A model generated the notes under the pieces. It searched no databases. It was not told the origin of the DNA and saw only the letters and a list, made by a program, of their open reading frames with translations. A DNA stretch of 64,000 bases, from contig NZ_ML214297.1 of NCBI RefSeq assembly GCF_004698125.1, forward strand, positions 248,001 through 312,000. Direction: 5' to 3'. The position numbers and the translations under genes were made by a program. The stretch is from Halosimplex halophilum (GTDB taxonomy: Archaea; Halobacteriota; Halobacteria; Halobacteriales; Haloarculaceae). Positions 24,400 through 33,206 of this stretch are shown piece after piece. Every line of letters begins with the position of its first letter. The first letter of the stretch is position 1.

Positions 24400-26286
24400 G
24401 TGGTCTCGGAGACTGTTTACGTCGGGCTGGTCGCGCTCTCGACGGCGATCGCGGTGGTCGCCGCGTGGTGGCTGTGGGACGAGGAGATGAGCCTGCAGGG
24501 GCGGCTGTTCGTGGGGATCGTCGCCGTCTACGCGGTGGCTGGGGTGCTGGTGGTCGGTGAACTGCTGGCGCCGACGCGACGGTGGATGATCGTGGCGTAC
24601 AACTTCGAGGCCGCCGTCACGGCCTTCCTCCCGCTGCTGTGGTTCCTGTTCATCCTGGAGTACACGGGCTATCTCCGCCGGGTCCCCAGGGCGGCCGTCT
24701 ACGCGCTGGTCGGCTGGAACGTCGTGGTCGCGGTCCTGGAGATCACGAACCCGACACACGACCTGGTCTGGAGCGAGTACACGGTTCTCGCGTCGCCGTT
24801 CCCCCACGTCCAGGCGGAAGGGACCGCACTCGCGGTCGCGCTCGTGCTCCCGGGGTCGATACTGTACTACGCGGCGATCGCGCTGCTGGGCGCGCACCTG
24901 CTCGTCGGGCCCAGCGTCGGGCGCAAGCAGACGGCCGCGCTGCTGGTCGGGTACCTCCCGACGTTCGCCATCTTCACGCTGTGGTTCGGCGGCGCCATCC
25001 CGGGGCCGCTGACCGGCGCGCTGGTCATCGGGTCGCCGCTGATACTCGCCGTCGTCGCCTGGGCCGTCTTCAGACACCAGCTGTTCGACCTGGCGCCGCT
25101 GGCCCGCGAGTCGGTCCTCGAAGTGCTCGACGACGCCGTCGTGGTCGTCGACCGCGACCGGCGGCTGCTCGACTACAACGCGGCGGCCGCCGAACGGTTC
25201 CCGACTGTCCTCGACCACGAGGCCGAGCCCGTCGAGCGAGCCATCCCGGAGCTCTGCCCGGCCGGCGAACGCGAGGGCGACGACGGGGACGGGCCCGGGG
25301 AACACGACGACGGGCTCCCCGGCGACGAGGGCGCCGACGGGACGCTCACGGACGCGGCCGCTGAGGGATCCGGTGCCGGAATGACCCCGAGCGAGCCGGC
25401 GTCGCGCGGCGAGCCGACGGACGTGCTCGCCTCGACCGGGACGGACGACTCGCCGTTCGTCTCGACGTTCACGCGGTTCGAGGACGGCGAGGTCCGGGAG
25501 TACGACGTGACCGTCTCGCCGCTGGAGGTGCGGGGGTCGGTCGCGGGGTATACGCTGGTGTTGCGCGACGTGACCGAGCGGCGCCAGCACGTCCGCGACC
25601 TCGAACAGCAGACGACACAGCTCGAGCAGTTCGCGAGCACGCTCAGCCACGACCTGCGCAACCCGCTGAACGTCGCCCACGGCCGGGTCGAACTCGCCCG
25701 CGAGCGCCACGACGACGAGCACCTCGACACCGCGAGCGACGCGCTCGAACGGATCGACCAGATCATCGGCGACACGCTCACGCTCGCCCGGGAGGGCCAG
25801 ACCATCGACGAACTGGACCGGGTCGACCTGGCGACCGTCGCCCGGGACGCCTGGGGCACCGTCGACACCGGCGACGCCGAACTCGACGTGCGTGCGGACG
25901 CGGGGGTCCGGATCTACGCGGACGCGACGCGCCTGCAGTCGGTCTTCGAGAACCTGTACCGCAACTGTATCGAGCACGGCGACGCGTCGGTGACGGTCAC
26001 CGTCGAGCGCACCGACGACGGGTTCGCCGTCGCCGACGACGGCCCCGGCGTCCCGCCGGACGAGCGCGACCGGGTCTTCGAGTACGCCTACACCACCGAC
26101 GACGACGGGACGGGCCTCGGCCTCGCCATCGTCGAGGCCATCGCCCGCGCCCACGGCTGGTCGGTCGAGATGACCGAGAGCGAAGCGGGCGGCGCGAGGG
26201 TCGTCTTCTCGGGCGTCGAGACGGTCGAGACGCCCATCGCCGGCGACGGCGGCCGCGTGGTCGCGGTCGGGTCCACCGACGACTGA
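24400..26286 (+). CDS. Sensor histidine kinase with 7TM N-terminal domain and PAS
   Basis: 628 aa from a GTG start. Seven hydrophobic segments in the first 230 residues form a histidine-kinase N-terminal 7TM domain. A PAS domain follows (LDDAVVVVDRDRRLLDYN, then VREYDVTVSPLEVRG) interrupted by an acidic loop of about 80 residues. HisKA has the phospho-acceptor His417 in SHDLRNPLN. The HATPase has N box NLYRNCIEHG and G boxes DDGPGVPP and GTGLGLAIV. It probably signals to an unlinked response regulator, as none is adjacent. The transcript looks leaderless. Confidence 0.88.
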   Translation: MVSETVYVGLVALSTAIAVVAAWWLWDEEMSLQGRLFVGIVAVYAVAGVLVVGELLAPTRRWMIVAYNFEAAVTAFLPLLWFLFILEYTGYLRRVPRAAVYALVGWNVVVAVLEITNPTHDLVWSEYTVLASPFPHVQAEGTALAVALVLPGSILYYAAIALLGAHLLVGPSVGRKQTAALLVGYLPTFAIFTLWFGGAIPGPLTGALVIGSPLILAVVAWAVFRHQLFDLAPLARESVLEVLDDAVVVVDRDRRLLDYNAAAAERFPTVLDHEAEPVERAIPELCPAGEREGDDGDGPGEHDDGLPGDEGADGTLTDAAAEGSGAGMTPSEPASRGEPTDVLASTGTDDSPFVSTFTRFEDGEVREYDVTVSPLEVRGSVAGYTLVLRDVTERRQHVRDLEQQTTQLEQFASTLSHDLRNPLNVAHGRVELARERHDDEHLDTASDALERIDQIIGDTLTLAREGQTIDELDRVDLATVARDAWGTVDTGDAELDVRADAGVRIYADATRLQSVFENLYRNCIEHGDASVTVTVERTDDGFAVADDGPGVPPDERDRVFEYAYTTDDDGTGLGLAIVEAIARAHGWSVEMTESEAGGARVVFSGVETVETPIAGDGGRVVAVGSTDD

Positions 26287-26344
26287 GCCGCCCGGGGCCG
26301 GGCGACTCGCCCGGGCCGGAACCGGGGACTTGCCGGACCCGGCC

Positions 26345-28273
26345 TCAGTCGTCGTCGAGGCTGGCGCGCTCGCGCTCGGCGGTGCGCTCGACGAACTCCT
26401 CGGGGAGCGCGTCGACCTCGCCGACCTGGACGCTCCAGAGGTTCGCGTACAGCCCGTCGGCCTCCAGCAGGTCCTCGTGGGACCCCTGCTCGACGACCTT
26501 CCCGTCGTCCATGACGAGGATCTGGTCGGCGTCCCGGACCGTCGACAGCCGGTGGGCGATGGCGAAGGTCGTCCGCTCGGCCGTCAACGACTCCAGCGAC
26601 TGCTGGATCAGCACCTCCGTCTCGTTGTCGACGTGGCTGGTCGCCTCGTCGAGGACGAGGATCTCCGGGTCTTCGAGGATCGCCCGCGCGATGGCGATGC
26701 GCTGGCGCTGACCGCCGGAGAGTTTCACCCCGCGCTCGCCGACGGTCGTCTCGATGCCGTCGGGGAGGTCGGAGACGAACTCCATCGCGCCGGCCATCCC
26801 CAGCGCTTCGATGATCTCGTCGTCGCTCGCCTCCAGCCCGTAGGCGACGTTCTCCTCGATGGTGCCGTGGAAGAGATAGGGCTCCTGGCTGACGTAGCCG
26901 ACGTGGCTCCGCAGGCTGGACAGCGACAGCTCCCGCACGTCCGTCCCGTCGATCCGGATGGTCCCCTCGTGGGGGTCGTACAGCCGCATCAGCAGCTTCA
27001 GGAGGGTGGTCTTGCCCGCGCCCGTGGGTCCGACCAGGCCGACGAAGTCGCCGGGCTCGGCCGTGAAGGTCACGTCCTCGACGGAGTTCTCGTCGGCCTC
27101 AGGGTAGCGGAAACGCACGTCCTCGTACTCGACCAGCCCGTCGACGCCGTCCAGGTCGATAGCGTCGTCGTCCTCGTGGATCGTCCCGGGGTCGTTCATC
27201 AGGCCGACGACGCGCTCGGCCGCGGCGAACGCGTAGCGGTAGTTGTTGACGACGTTGCCGAACTGCCGCATCGGCCAGAGGAACCGACGGGACCACAAAA
27301 GCATCGTCGTCAGGGTCCCGAGCTGGAGCGTCCCCGAGAACGGGCCGGGCGCGCCGAAGAGGAGCCAGTAGCCGCCGACGAGGAAGGTGACGACGTAGCC
27401 GAAGCCGGTGATGATCCGCAGCGAGGGGAAGAACTTGATCCGCGTCGAGATGGCGTCCCAGTTGGCGTCGAGGTAGTCCTCGGAGGCGGACTCGACGCGG
27501 TCCCGTTCGAAGCCCTCGCGGCCGTAGGACTTGACGACCTCGATGCCGCCGATGTTGTTCTCCAGCCGGGAGTTCAGCGCGCCCACCGAGCTACGGACGC
27601 GGCCGTACTTCGGGCCGATCCGCTGGACGAACACGTAACTCGCGACGGCGAGGACCGGGATGGAGAGGAGGGCGACGACGGCCAGCTGGGCGTTGAGCCA
27701 CACCATCAGCGCGCCGGTGCCGACGACGAGGACGCCGATGCGGATGCCGGCGTTGAGGTCGTTCGTGAGGAAACTTTCGAGCTGGTTCACGTCGTTGTTG
27801 AGGATGGACATGATCTCCCCGGTCTGCTTGGAGTCGAAGAAGCTCATGTCCAGCCGCTGGACCACGTCGTAGGTGTCGACGCGCACCTCGTGCTGGAGGT
27901 GCTGGGCGAAGCGGTTCCACGCCCAGGAGTTGACCCAGTTCAGCGTCGCCGTCAGCACGTAGATGCCCGCCACGAGCCCGACGGCGAACCAGAACTGCCC
28001 CTCCGTCCCCTCGGGGATGGCCGACTGGGGGACCAGCGGCAGCCGGAACGGCTGGGTGCCCGCGAACAGCGAGTCGATGGCGATCCCGAGTATCAGCGCC
28101 GGGATCAGCTCGAAGAACCGAGCGACGATACTCGCCACCGCCCCGAGCGCGAACTCGCCCTTGTAGCCGCGCCCGTACTCCGTGAATATCCGCCACATCG
28201 GCCGCTCGGCCGACTCACGGAGGTCCTCGAACGCGTCGGCGTCGTCGTTCCCGCCGGAGAAACCCCATGACAT
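26345..28273 (-). CDS. ABC exporter, fused permease and ATPase (multidrug/lipid type)
   Basis: 642 aa. A six-helix type IV exporter membrane domain covers residues about 60-370 (SFFDSKQTGEIMSILNNDVN is the coupling region). The ATPase has Walker A GPTGAGKTTL, Q loop YVSQEPYLFHG, signature LSGGQRQR, Walker B ILVLDEATS and switch His in AIAHRLS. It works as a homo- or heterodimer; no partner half-transporter is adjacent. The start MSWGFSGG is set by the TATA box (rc TTAAATAA near 28297-28304), 27 bases away. A TetR-like operator overlaps that promoter, so the divergent TetR gene probably represses it. Confidence 0.88.
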   Translation of the reverse strand: MSWGFSGGNDDADAFEDLRESAERPMWRIFTEYGRGYKGEFALGAVASIVARFFELIPALILGIAIDSLFAGTQPFRLPLVPQSAIPEGTEGQFWFAVGLVAGIYVLTATLNWVNSWAWNRFAQHLQHEVRVDTYDVVQRLDMSFFDSKQTGEIMSILNNDVNQLESFLTNDLNAGIRIGVLVVGTGALMVWLNAQLAVVALLSIPVLAVASYVFVQRIGPKYGRVRSSVGALNSRLENNIGGIEVVKSYGREGFERDRVESASEDYLDANWDAISTRIKFFPSLRIITGFGYVVTFLVGGYWLLFGAPGPFSGTLQLGTLTTMLLWSRRFLWPMRQFGNVVNNYRYAFAAAERVVGLMNDPGTIHEDDDAIDLDGVDGLVEYEDVRFRYPEADENSVEDVTFTAEPGDFVGLVGPTGAGKTTLLKLLMRLYDPHEGTIRIDGTDVRELSLSSLRSHVGYVSQEPYLFHGTIEENVAYGLEASDDEIIEALGMAGAMEFVSDLPDGIETTVGERGVKLSGGQRQRIAIARAILEDPEILVLDEATSHVDNETEVLIQQSLESLTAERTTFAIAHRLSTVRDADQILVMDDGKVVEQGSHEDLLEADGLYANLWSVQVGEVDALPEEFVERTAERERASLDDD

Positions 28274-28296
28274 AGCACCGCATAGCGACTGCCTCC

Positions 28297-28321
28297 TTAA
28301 ATAACTAACTCTCGTGTTAGT
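28297..28321 (-). promoter_or_regulatory. ABC exporter promoter with TetR-type operator
   Basis: The minus-strand TATA element TTATTTAA is at 28297-28304. Overlapping its upstream edge is an 18-base palindrome, ACTAAC (28304-28309), six-base spacer, GTTAGT (28316-28321). It covers the position of the BRE. This is the usual size for a TetR-family dimer site. It lies about 90 bases ahead of the TetR start codon. Confidence 0.55.
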
Positions 28322-28411
28322 CGCGAGGGTCGTCCGCTCCGTCCCGTCCCCTCGCGTTCGGACCTTCCAGCGGCGCGGAAGATTTTTGCCCGCGGCCGGT
28401 AACACGTGGGT

Positions 28412-29062
28412 ATGGCTTCGGAGGTGGACGTTCAGGGTGACACGCACGACGCGATCATGGGTGCGACCTACCACGCGCTGTGCAAGCACGGCTACGCCCA
28501 CCTCACGATGCAGGACATCGCCGACGAGTTCGACAAGAGCCGGTCGCTGCTGCACTACCACTACGACACCAAAGAGGAGCTAATGTTGGTCTTCCTCGAC
28601 CGCGTCATCGGCTGGATCGGCAACCGGCTGGCCGAGTCCGACACCGAGGAGCCGCTCGCGCGCCTCGAGGAGTTCATCGACAAGTTCGTCATCGAACCCG
28701 GCGAGGAGCAGCGGGAGACGTTCGCGCTCGCGATCCTCCAGTTGCGCGTCCAGGCCGCCCACAACGAGGAGTTCCGCGAGAAGCTCGACGCCCACTACCG
28801 CGAGAACGCGGCGGTCGTCGCCGGGATCATCGAGGACGGCGTCGAGGCGGACGTGTTCCGCGAGGCCGTCGACCCCGAGTGGGTCGGCCAGAGCATCTAC
28901 ACCTCGATGGCCGGCGCCCGGATGTTCCAGGTGACGATGGGCGACGAGACCGCCACGCTCCGGATGCGCGACGCGGTCGCCGAGTTCGCCGTCGACCAGC
29001 TGATCGCCGACGGCCGGAGCGTCTCGGCGTACGCCGGCGGCGACTTCAGCCGCCGCGACTGA
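28412..29062 (+). CDS. TetR/AcrR family transcriptional regulator
   Basis: 216 aa. The N-terminal helix-turn-helix reads ALCKHGYAHLTMQDIADEFDKSRSLLHYHYDTKEELM, shown here as the usual TetR pattern from about residue 18 to 55. The C-terminal ligand-binding domain is all-helical (FREAVDPEWVGQSIYTSMAGA). It is divergent from the ABC exporter and likely represses it until a ligand of the exporter binds. The ATG at 28412 is preferred over a GTG six bases before. TATA-like GATTTTT lies 27 bases upstream. Confidence 0.88.
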   Translation: MASEVDVQGDTHDAIMGATYHALCKHGYAHLTMQDIADEFDKSRSLLHYHYDTKEELMLVFLDRVIGWIGNRLAESDTEEPLARLEEFIDKFVIEPGEEQRETFALAILQLRVQAAHNEEFREKLDAHYRENAAVVAGIIEDGVEADVFREAVDPEWVGQSIYTSMAGARMFQVTMGDETATLRMRDAVAEFAVDQLIADGRSVSAYAGGDFSRRD

Positions 29063-29164
29063 TCCGCTACCGGACCGGCGACAGCTCCGTCCTCGGTCCC
29101 ACCGTCCACCGGCCCCCGACTCGCCGTCGAAACCGTCAGGACCCCGCGGGCCGAGTTCCCGACC

Positions 29165-29470
29165 ATGAGACGCGCCAGCCTCGACTTCGAGGGGTTCTTC
29201 GACGTGCGCGAGACCACCGAGGACGCCCAGGCCGCCCAGATGACGCTCTCGCCCGGCCAGTCGACCGGCGGCCCCGACAACCGCCACCCCGACAGCGACC
29301 AGTGGCTCTACGTCGTCTCGGGGTCCGGCCGCGCCACCGTCGACGGCGAAAACGTGCGCTTCGAGGCCGGTGACCTGCTCGTCATCGAGGCCGGCGAGAC
29401 CCACGAGATCGAGAACGACGGCGACGAGCCCCTGGAGACGCTGAACCTCTACGTGCCCCCGATCTACTGA
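29165..29470 (+). CDS. Cupin domain-containing protein
   Basis: 101 aa. A single small beta-barrel with cupin motif 1 (NRHPDSDQWLYVVSGSGRATVDG, in part) and motif 2 (AGDLLVIEAGETHEIEN). The His in the first motif and the His near HEIEN could bind a metal. Function unknown; such cupins are often dioxygenase-like or sugar isomerase-like. It is probably separate from the TetR gene, 102 bases upstream. Confidence 0.85.
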   Translation: MRRASLDFEGFFDVRETTEDAQAAQMTLSPGQSTGGPDNRHPDSDQWLYVVSGSGRATVDGENVRFEAGDLLVIEAGETHEIENDGDEPLETLNLYVPPIY

Positions 29471-29572
29471 GCCGGACGATCTCGGCGATCGCGCTGCGCC
29501 GACCGGCCTGCCGGTCGACTCCTGGGTTCCGCGACCGGCAGGGTCAAACGGCGACGGCCGCAAACCCGGACC

Positions 29573-30385
29573 ATGCCAGTCGACGACCTCCCCCGGCTCG
29601 GACTGGGAACCTACTCCGACGACGACCGCGAGCAGTGGCGCGAGAACGTCCGGACCGCCCTCGACGTGGGCTTTCGCCACGTCGACACCGCACAGGTCTA
29701 CGAGAACGAGGAGTACGTCGGCCAGGGACTCGCCGACAGCGACGTGGCCCGCGACGACGTGTGGCTCTCGACGAAGACGGTCCACCACGACGTGCCGCCC
29801 GAACCCGAACAGGTCCCCGAGGCGATCGACGGCTGCCTCGACCGGCTCGGCGTCGACTACGTCGACCTGCTGTACGTCCACTGGCCGTCGGGCGTCTACG
29901 ACCACGAGGAAGTCCTGCCGGCGTTCGACGCCGCCTACGAGGCCGGGAAGGCGCGGAACGTCGGGCTGTCGAACTTCACGCCCGAGCTCCTGGACGAGGC
30001 CCGCGCGGTGCTGGACGCCCCACTCTTCGCCCACCAGGTCGAGATGCACCCGCTGCTCCCCCAGCGGGAACTCGTCGAGCACGCCCAGGAGCACGACTAC
30101 TGGCTGGTGGCGTACTCGCCGCTGGGGAAGGGCGCGGCGCTGGACGTGCCGGAGATAGAGCAGGTCGCCGAGAAACACGACGCGACGCCGGCGCAGGTCA
30201 GCCTCGCGTGGGTGCTCTCCCACGACAACGTCGCCGCCATCCCGAAGGCCAGCAGCCGCGAGCACATGGCACAGAACCTCGCCGCAGGGGACCTCGAACT
30301 GGACGAGGAAGATATCGATCTGATCGACTCGATCGACGAGCGCCACCGGGAGATCGACCCCGACCACGGGCCCTGGAACTGGTGA
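29573..30385 (+). CDS. Aldo/keto reductase (AKR5 / DkgA-like)
   Basis: 270 aa. The catalytic tetrad is visible: FRHVDTAQVYENE (Asp, Tyr), LSTKTV (Lys), LLYVHWPSG (His). The C-terminal cofactor loop IPKASSREHMAQN binds NADPH. It is a close relative of the aldo/keto reductase at 37165-38004 (shared DTAQVY, VDLLYVHWPS, HPLLPQ). It may reduce keto-sugars or aldehydes. It ends in HGPWNW, close to the usual family terminus. Confidence 0.87.
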   Translation: MPVDDLPRLGLGTYSDDDREQWRENVRTALDVGFRHVDTAQVYENEEYVGQGLADSDVARDDVWLSTKTVHHDVPPEPEQVPEAIDGCLDRLGVDYVDLLYVHWPSGVYDHEEVLPAFDAAYEAGKARNVGLSNFTPELLDEARAVLDAPLFAHQVEMHPLLPQRELVEHAQEHDYWLVAYSPLGKGAALDVPEIEQVAEKHDATPAQVSLAWVLSHDNVAAIPKASSREHMAQNLAAGDLELDEEDIDLIDSIDERHREIDPDHGPWNW

Positions 30386-30521
30386 GCGCGGGTCGTCCAT
30401 TCCTCGGCGGCCGCGTCGACGACCGGCCGTGGCAGTTGCGGCTCCGCCCCTCTCGGGCGGTCGTGCGCGACACGGCCAGACGGCCCGAACCACTACGTCG
30501 GGGCGGCCCCATCTCGGAGCC

Positions 30522-31985
30522 ATGACAGCCGAGCCGTTCGTCGTGGTCGGCGGCGACGCCGCCGGACTGAGCGCCGCGAGCAAGTGCAAACGGGAGGATC
30601 CCGACCGCGAGGTGGTCGTCTTCGAGCGGGGGCCGTGGGTCTCCTACGCCCACTGCGGGACGCCCTACTACGTGAAAGGCGAGGTCGAAGACCTGACCGA
30701 CCTGCTGTCGCTGTCGCCCGAGGACATCGACGAGCGGGGGATCGACCTCCACCGCGAGCACGAGGTGACTGGGATCGACACCGACGAGCGGACCGTGACC
30801 GTCCGCGGTCCTGACGGGGGCCGCCGGGAACAGCCCTACGGCGACCTGCTGGTCGCCACCGGCGCCAGCGCGCTGACCGACCCGGTCGACGGCACCGGCC
30901 TGGCCGGCGTCTGCTCGCTGCACGGCATGGACGACGCGGCGGCGATCCGCGCTGCGCTCGAACCCGCGGGCGAGGCGACCGTCGAGTCGCTGGGCGGCGG
31001 CGACTTCCTCGACCCGTCGGTGATCGCGCCGTACGCCGACTGGGAGCCGCCGGAGACCGTCGCCGTCGTCGGCGGCGGCTACGTCGGCGTCGAGATGGCC
31101 GAGGCGTTCGCCGCCCGCGACCTCGACGTACACGTCTTCCAGCGGAGCGAGCACCTCCTCGACCCCTTCGGCGAGGCCGTCGCCGAGCGCGTCGAGGCCG
31201 AACTGCGCGACCGCGGCGTCACGCTCCACCTCGGCGAGACCGTCGAACGGCTGGCGGGCGACGGGCGCGTCGAGCGCCTCGAGTGCGCCGGCGGCACCGC
31301 CCTCGATATCGACCTGGCACTCGTGGGCGTGGGGATCCGGCCGAACGTCGGCCTCGTCGCCGACACGGCGGTCGAACTCGGCGACTCGGGCGCGATCGCC
31401 GTCGACGATTACGGGCGCACGGCCGTCGAGGGCGTCTACGCCGCCGGCGACTGCGCGGAGGCGCGCCACGCCGTCACCGGGGAGTTCGACTGGGTGCCGC
31501 TCGGGCTGACGGCCAACCGCGCGGGTCGCGCGATCGGGGGGACCGTCGCCGGCGACCCGAAGCCGGCCGGCGACCCGAAACCGACCGGCGACGTCGCCGG
31601 GACGGCCGTCGTCAAGGCCTTCGACCAGGAGTGCGGCCGGACGGGGATCGTCGACCACGAGCGGGCCGAGGAGGCCGGCTTCGACCCCGTCAGCGAGACG
31701 ATCACCGACCTGTCGCGGTCGAGTTACTACCCCGGCGCGGCCGAGACGGTCGTGACGCTGACGGCCGACCGCGAGACGGGGCGGCTGCTCGGCGGTACCA
31801 TCGTTGGCACCGACCGCGCGGCCGTCCGGATCGACACCATCGCGACCGCGCTAGAGGCCGACCTCACGGTCCCGGAGGTCGAGACCCTCGACCTGGGCTA
31901 CGCGCCCCCGTTCTCCCCCGTCTGGGACCCCGTGCTGACGGCGGCGAAGGTACTGAACGGGTCGCTCGACGAGGGCGACGACTGA
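30522..31985 (+). CDS. CoA-disulfide reductase / NADH oxidase-like flavoprotein
   Basis: 487 aa. FAD site VVVGGDAAGLSAASK at the N-terminus, then VSYAHCGTPYYV with Cys45 in the position of the active cysteine of CoA-disulfide reductases. The NAD(P)H motif VAVVGGGYVGVEMAEAF follows, then VYAAGDCAEARH. About 25 extra residues precede the NAD motif, and a short repeat GDPKPAGDPKPTGD sits near residue 347. The family reduces CoA disulfide, polysulfide or O2. The start follows the closely spaced promoter; an upstream reading is non-coding. Confidence 0.83.
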   Translation: MTAEPFVVVGGDAAGLSAASKCKREDPDREVVVFERGPWVSYAHCGTPYYVKGEVEDLTDLLSLSPEDIDERGIDLHREHEVTGIDTDERTVTVRGPDGGRREQPYGDLLVATGASALTDPVDGTGLAGVCSLHGMDDAAAIRAALEPAGEATVESLGGGDFLDPSVIAPYADWEPPETVAVVGGGYVGVEMAEAFAARDLDVHVFQRSEHLLDPFGEAVAERVEAELRDRGVTLHLGETVERLAGDGRVERLECAGGTALDIDLALVGVGIRPNVGLVADTAVELGDSGAIAVDDYGRTAVEGVYAAGDCAEARHAVTGEFDWVPLGLTANRAGRAIGGTVAGDPKPAGDPKPTGDVAGTAVVKAFDQECGRTGIVDHERAEEAGFDPVSETITDLSRSSYYPGAAETVVTLTADRETGRLLGGTIVGTDRAAVRIDTIATALEADLTVPEVETLDLGYAPPFSPVWDPVLTAAKVLNGSLDEGDD

Positions 31986-32008
31986 GGGGAGGAAACCCGT
32001 TCCTCCCG

Positions 32009-33028
32009 TCAGTCCGCGCCGCTCGCGGCCTCGTCGCTCGCGTCGCCCGGGGCGGCGTCCGCACCCGGTTTTGCCGCCTCGGCGATCGCGTCGAAGTCGT
32101 AGGTGACGCCGGTCATCTCCTCGGAGAGGGCCCAGAGCCGTTCGGCGCGGTCGGTGTCGTACGAGCGGTCGCTGGAGCGCTGGGGCTCGGGGTGGCCGCG
32201 CATGTCGAACAGCCCGCCGGGGCCGACGTAGGCCCCGCCGTCGACGCCCGGTTCCGTCGCGGCGAAGATTAGCGGGAGCGCCCCCATCTCGGCGGACTGG
32301 CCGAGAACCGCGTTCATCGCCCGCATCGCGTACAGCTTCACCGTCGACCCCTCCTCCTTCGGGCCGCGCGCCTGCAGCGAGGTGTCGGCGTAGCCGGGGT
32401 GGCAGGCCGCCGAGATCGTGTCCTCGACGCCCGCGGCGGAGAGGCGGCGCTGGAGTTCGTAGGCGAACAGGAGGTTCGCCAGCTTCGACTGGCCGTAGGC
32501 CTCCCACTTGCCGTACGACTCCTCGTGGTTGATGTCCGCGAAGTCGATCTCCCCGCCCTGGTGGGCACCGCTGGAGTGGGTGACGACCCGCGTCTCGCCC
32601 GGCGTGGCGACGACCCTGTCGAGGAGGCGGCCCGTCAGCGCGAAGTGGCCGAGGTGGTTGACGCCGAACTGTGTCTCGAAGCCGTCGGCCGTCTCCGAGC
32701 GCGGGATCGCCATCACGCCGGCGTTGTTGCAGAGGACGTGCAACGCGTCGTAATCGGCCAGGAAGCCCTCGGCGAACGACGCCACCGAGTCGAGGTCGGC
32801 CAGGTCGCACTCGCGCACGTCGAGGGGGTCGCCGTCGAGCCGTTCCGCCTCGCGGATCTCGGCGGCCGCCCGCTCGCCGCGGTCGACGCTGCGGCAGGCC
32901 ATCACCACGGTCGCGCCCTTCCGGGCGAAGACGCGCGTCGCCTCGTAGCCCAGGCCGCTGTTGGCCCCGGTGACGACGAACGTCTGTCCCGACAGGTCCG
33001 GCACGTCGGCGGCGGTCCAGTTGCTCAT
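32009..33028 (-). CDS. Short-chain dehydrogenase/reductase (retinol dehydrogenase / protochlorophyllide reductase-like)
   Basis: 339 aa. The NADP-binding TGANSGLG is at residues about 20-27, NNAGV follows, and the catalytic YGQSK is at about 174-178 with the preceding Ser in THSSGAH. The length and the PGYADTSLQ segment fit the long SDR group of retinol-dehydrogenase type. Its substrate is unknown. The tail is acidic and Ala-rich. It has a long inverted repeat upstream (33074-33159). Confidence 0.85.
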   Translation of the reverse strand: MSNWTAADVPDLSGQTFVVTGANSGLGYEATRVFARKGATVVMACRSVDRGERAAAEIREAERLDGDPLDVRECDLADLDSVASFAEGFLADYDALHVLCNNAGVMAIPRSETADGFETQFGVNHLGHFALTGRLLDRVVATPGETRVVTHSSGAHQGGEIDFADINHEESYGKWEAYGQSKLANLLFAYELQRRLSAAGVEDTISAACHPGYADTSLQARGPKEEGSTVKLYAMRAMNAVLGQSAEMGALPLIFAATEPGVDGGAYVGPGGLFDMRGHPEPQRSSDRSYDTDRAERLWALSEEMTGVTYDFDAIAEAAKPGADAAPGDASDEAASGAD

Positions 33029-33073
33029 ACTCGACGTTCGGGCGCCGCCTACTCAAGCCCGGCGCCAAACGAG

Positions 33074-33159
33074 TCGTACGTTCGGTTGTAACTGTTTGCC
33101 GGTGGTTCGCCGAGCGGTCCGGCGAACCCCGGAAATAATTTACAACCGACCGTATCAGG
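33074..33159. repeat. Long imperfect inverted repeat (hairpin element B)
   Basis: The arms are 33076-33111 and 33121-33157. Outer perfect part: CGGTTGTAA 33083-33091 with TTACAACCG 33140-33148. Inner perfect part: GGTTCGCC 33104-33111 with GGCGAACC 33121-33128. The segments between align with four mismatches and one gap. The loop is nine bases. The right end is CCGTATCAGG, the same ten bases that end the inverted repeat at 52916-53004. The AAATAATTTA inside the right arm can also serve as a TATA box. Confidence 0.65.
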
Positions 33160-33206
33160 TGGGCCGAAGCAGGCGGCGGCGACGCCACCCGTTCGGCAGT
33201 CCGTCG

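Noticed and set aside
26345-29062. ABC exporter plus TetR considered as a defence or antibiotic-synthesis module
   Set aside because: Only the exporter and its regulator are present; the flanking cupin and aldo/keto reductase genes do not form a biosynthetic set with them.
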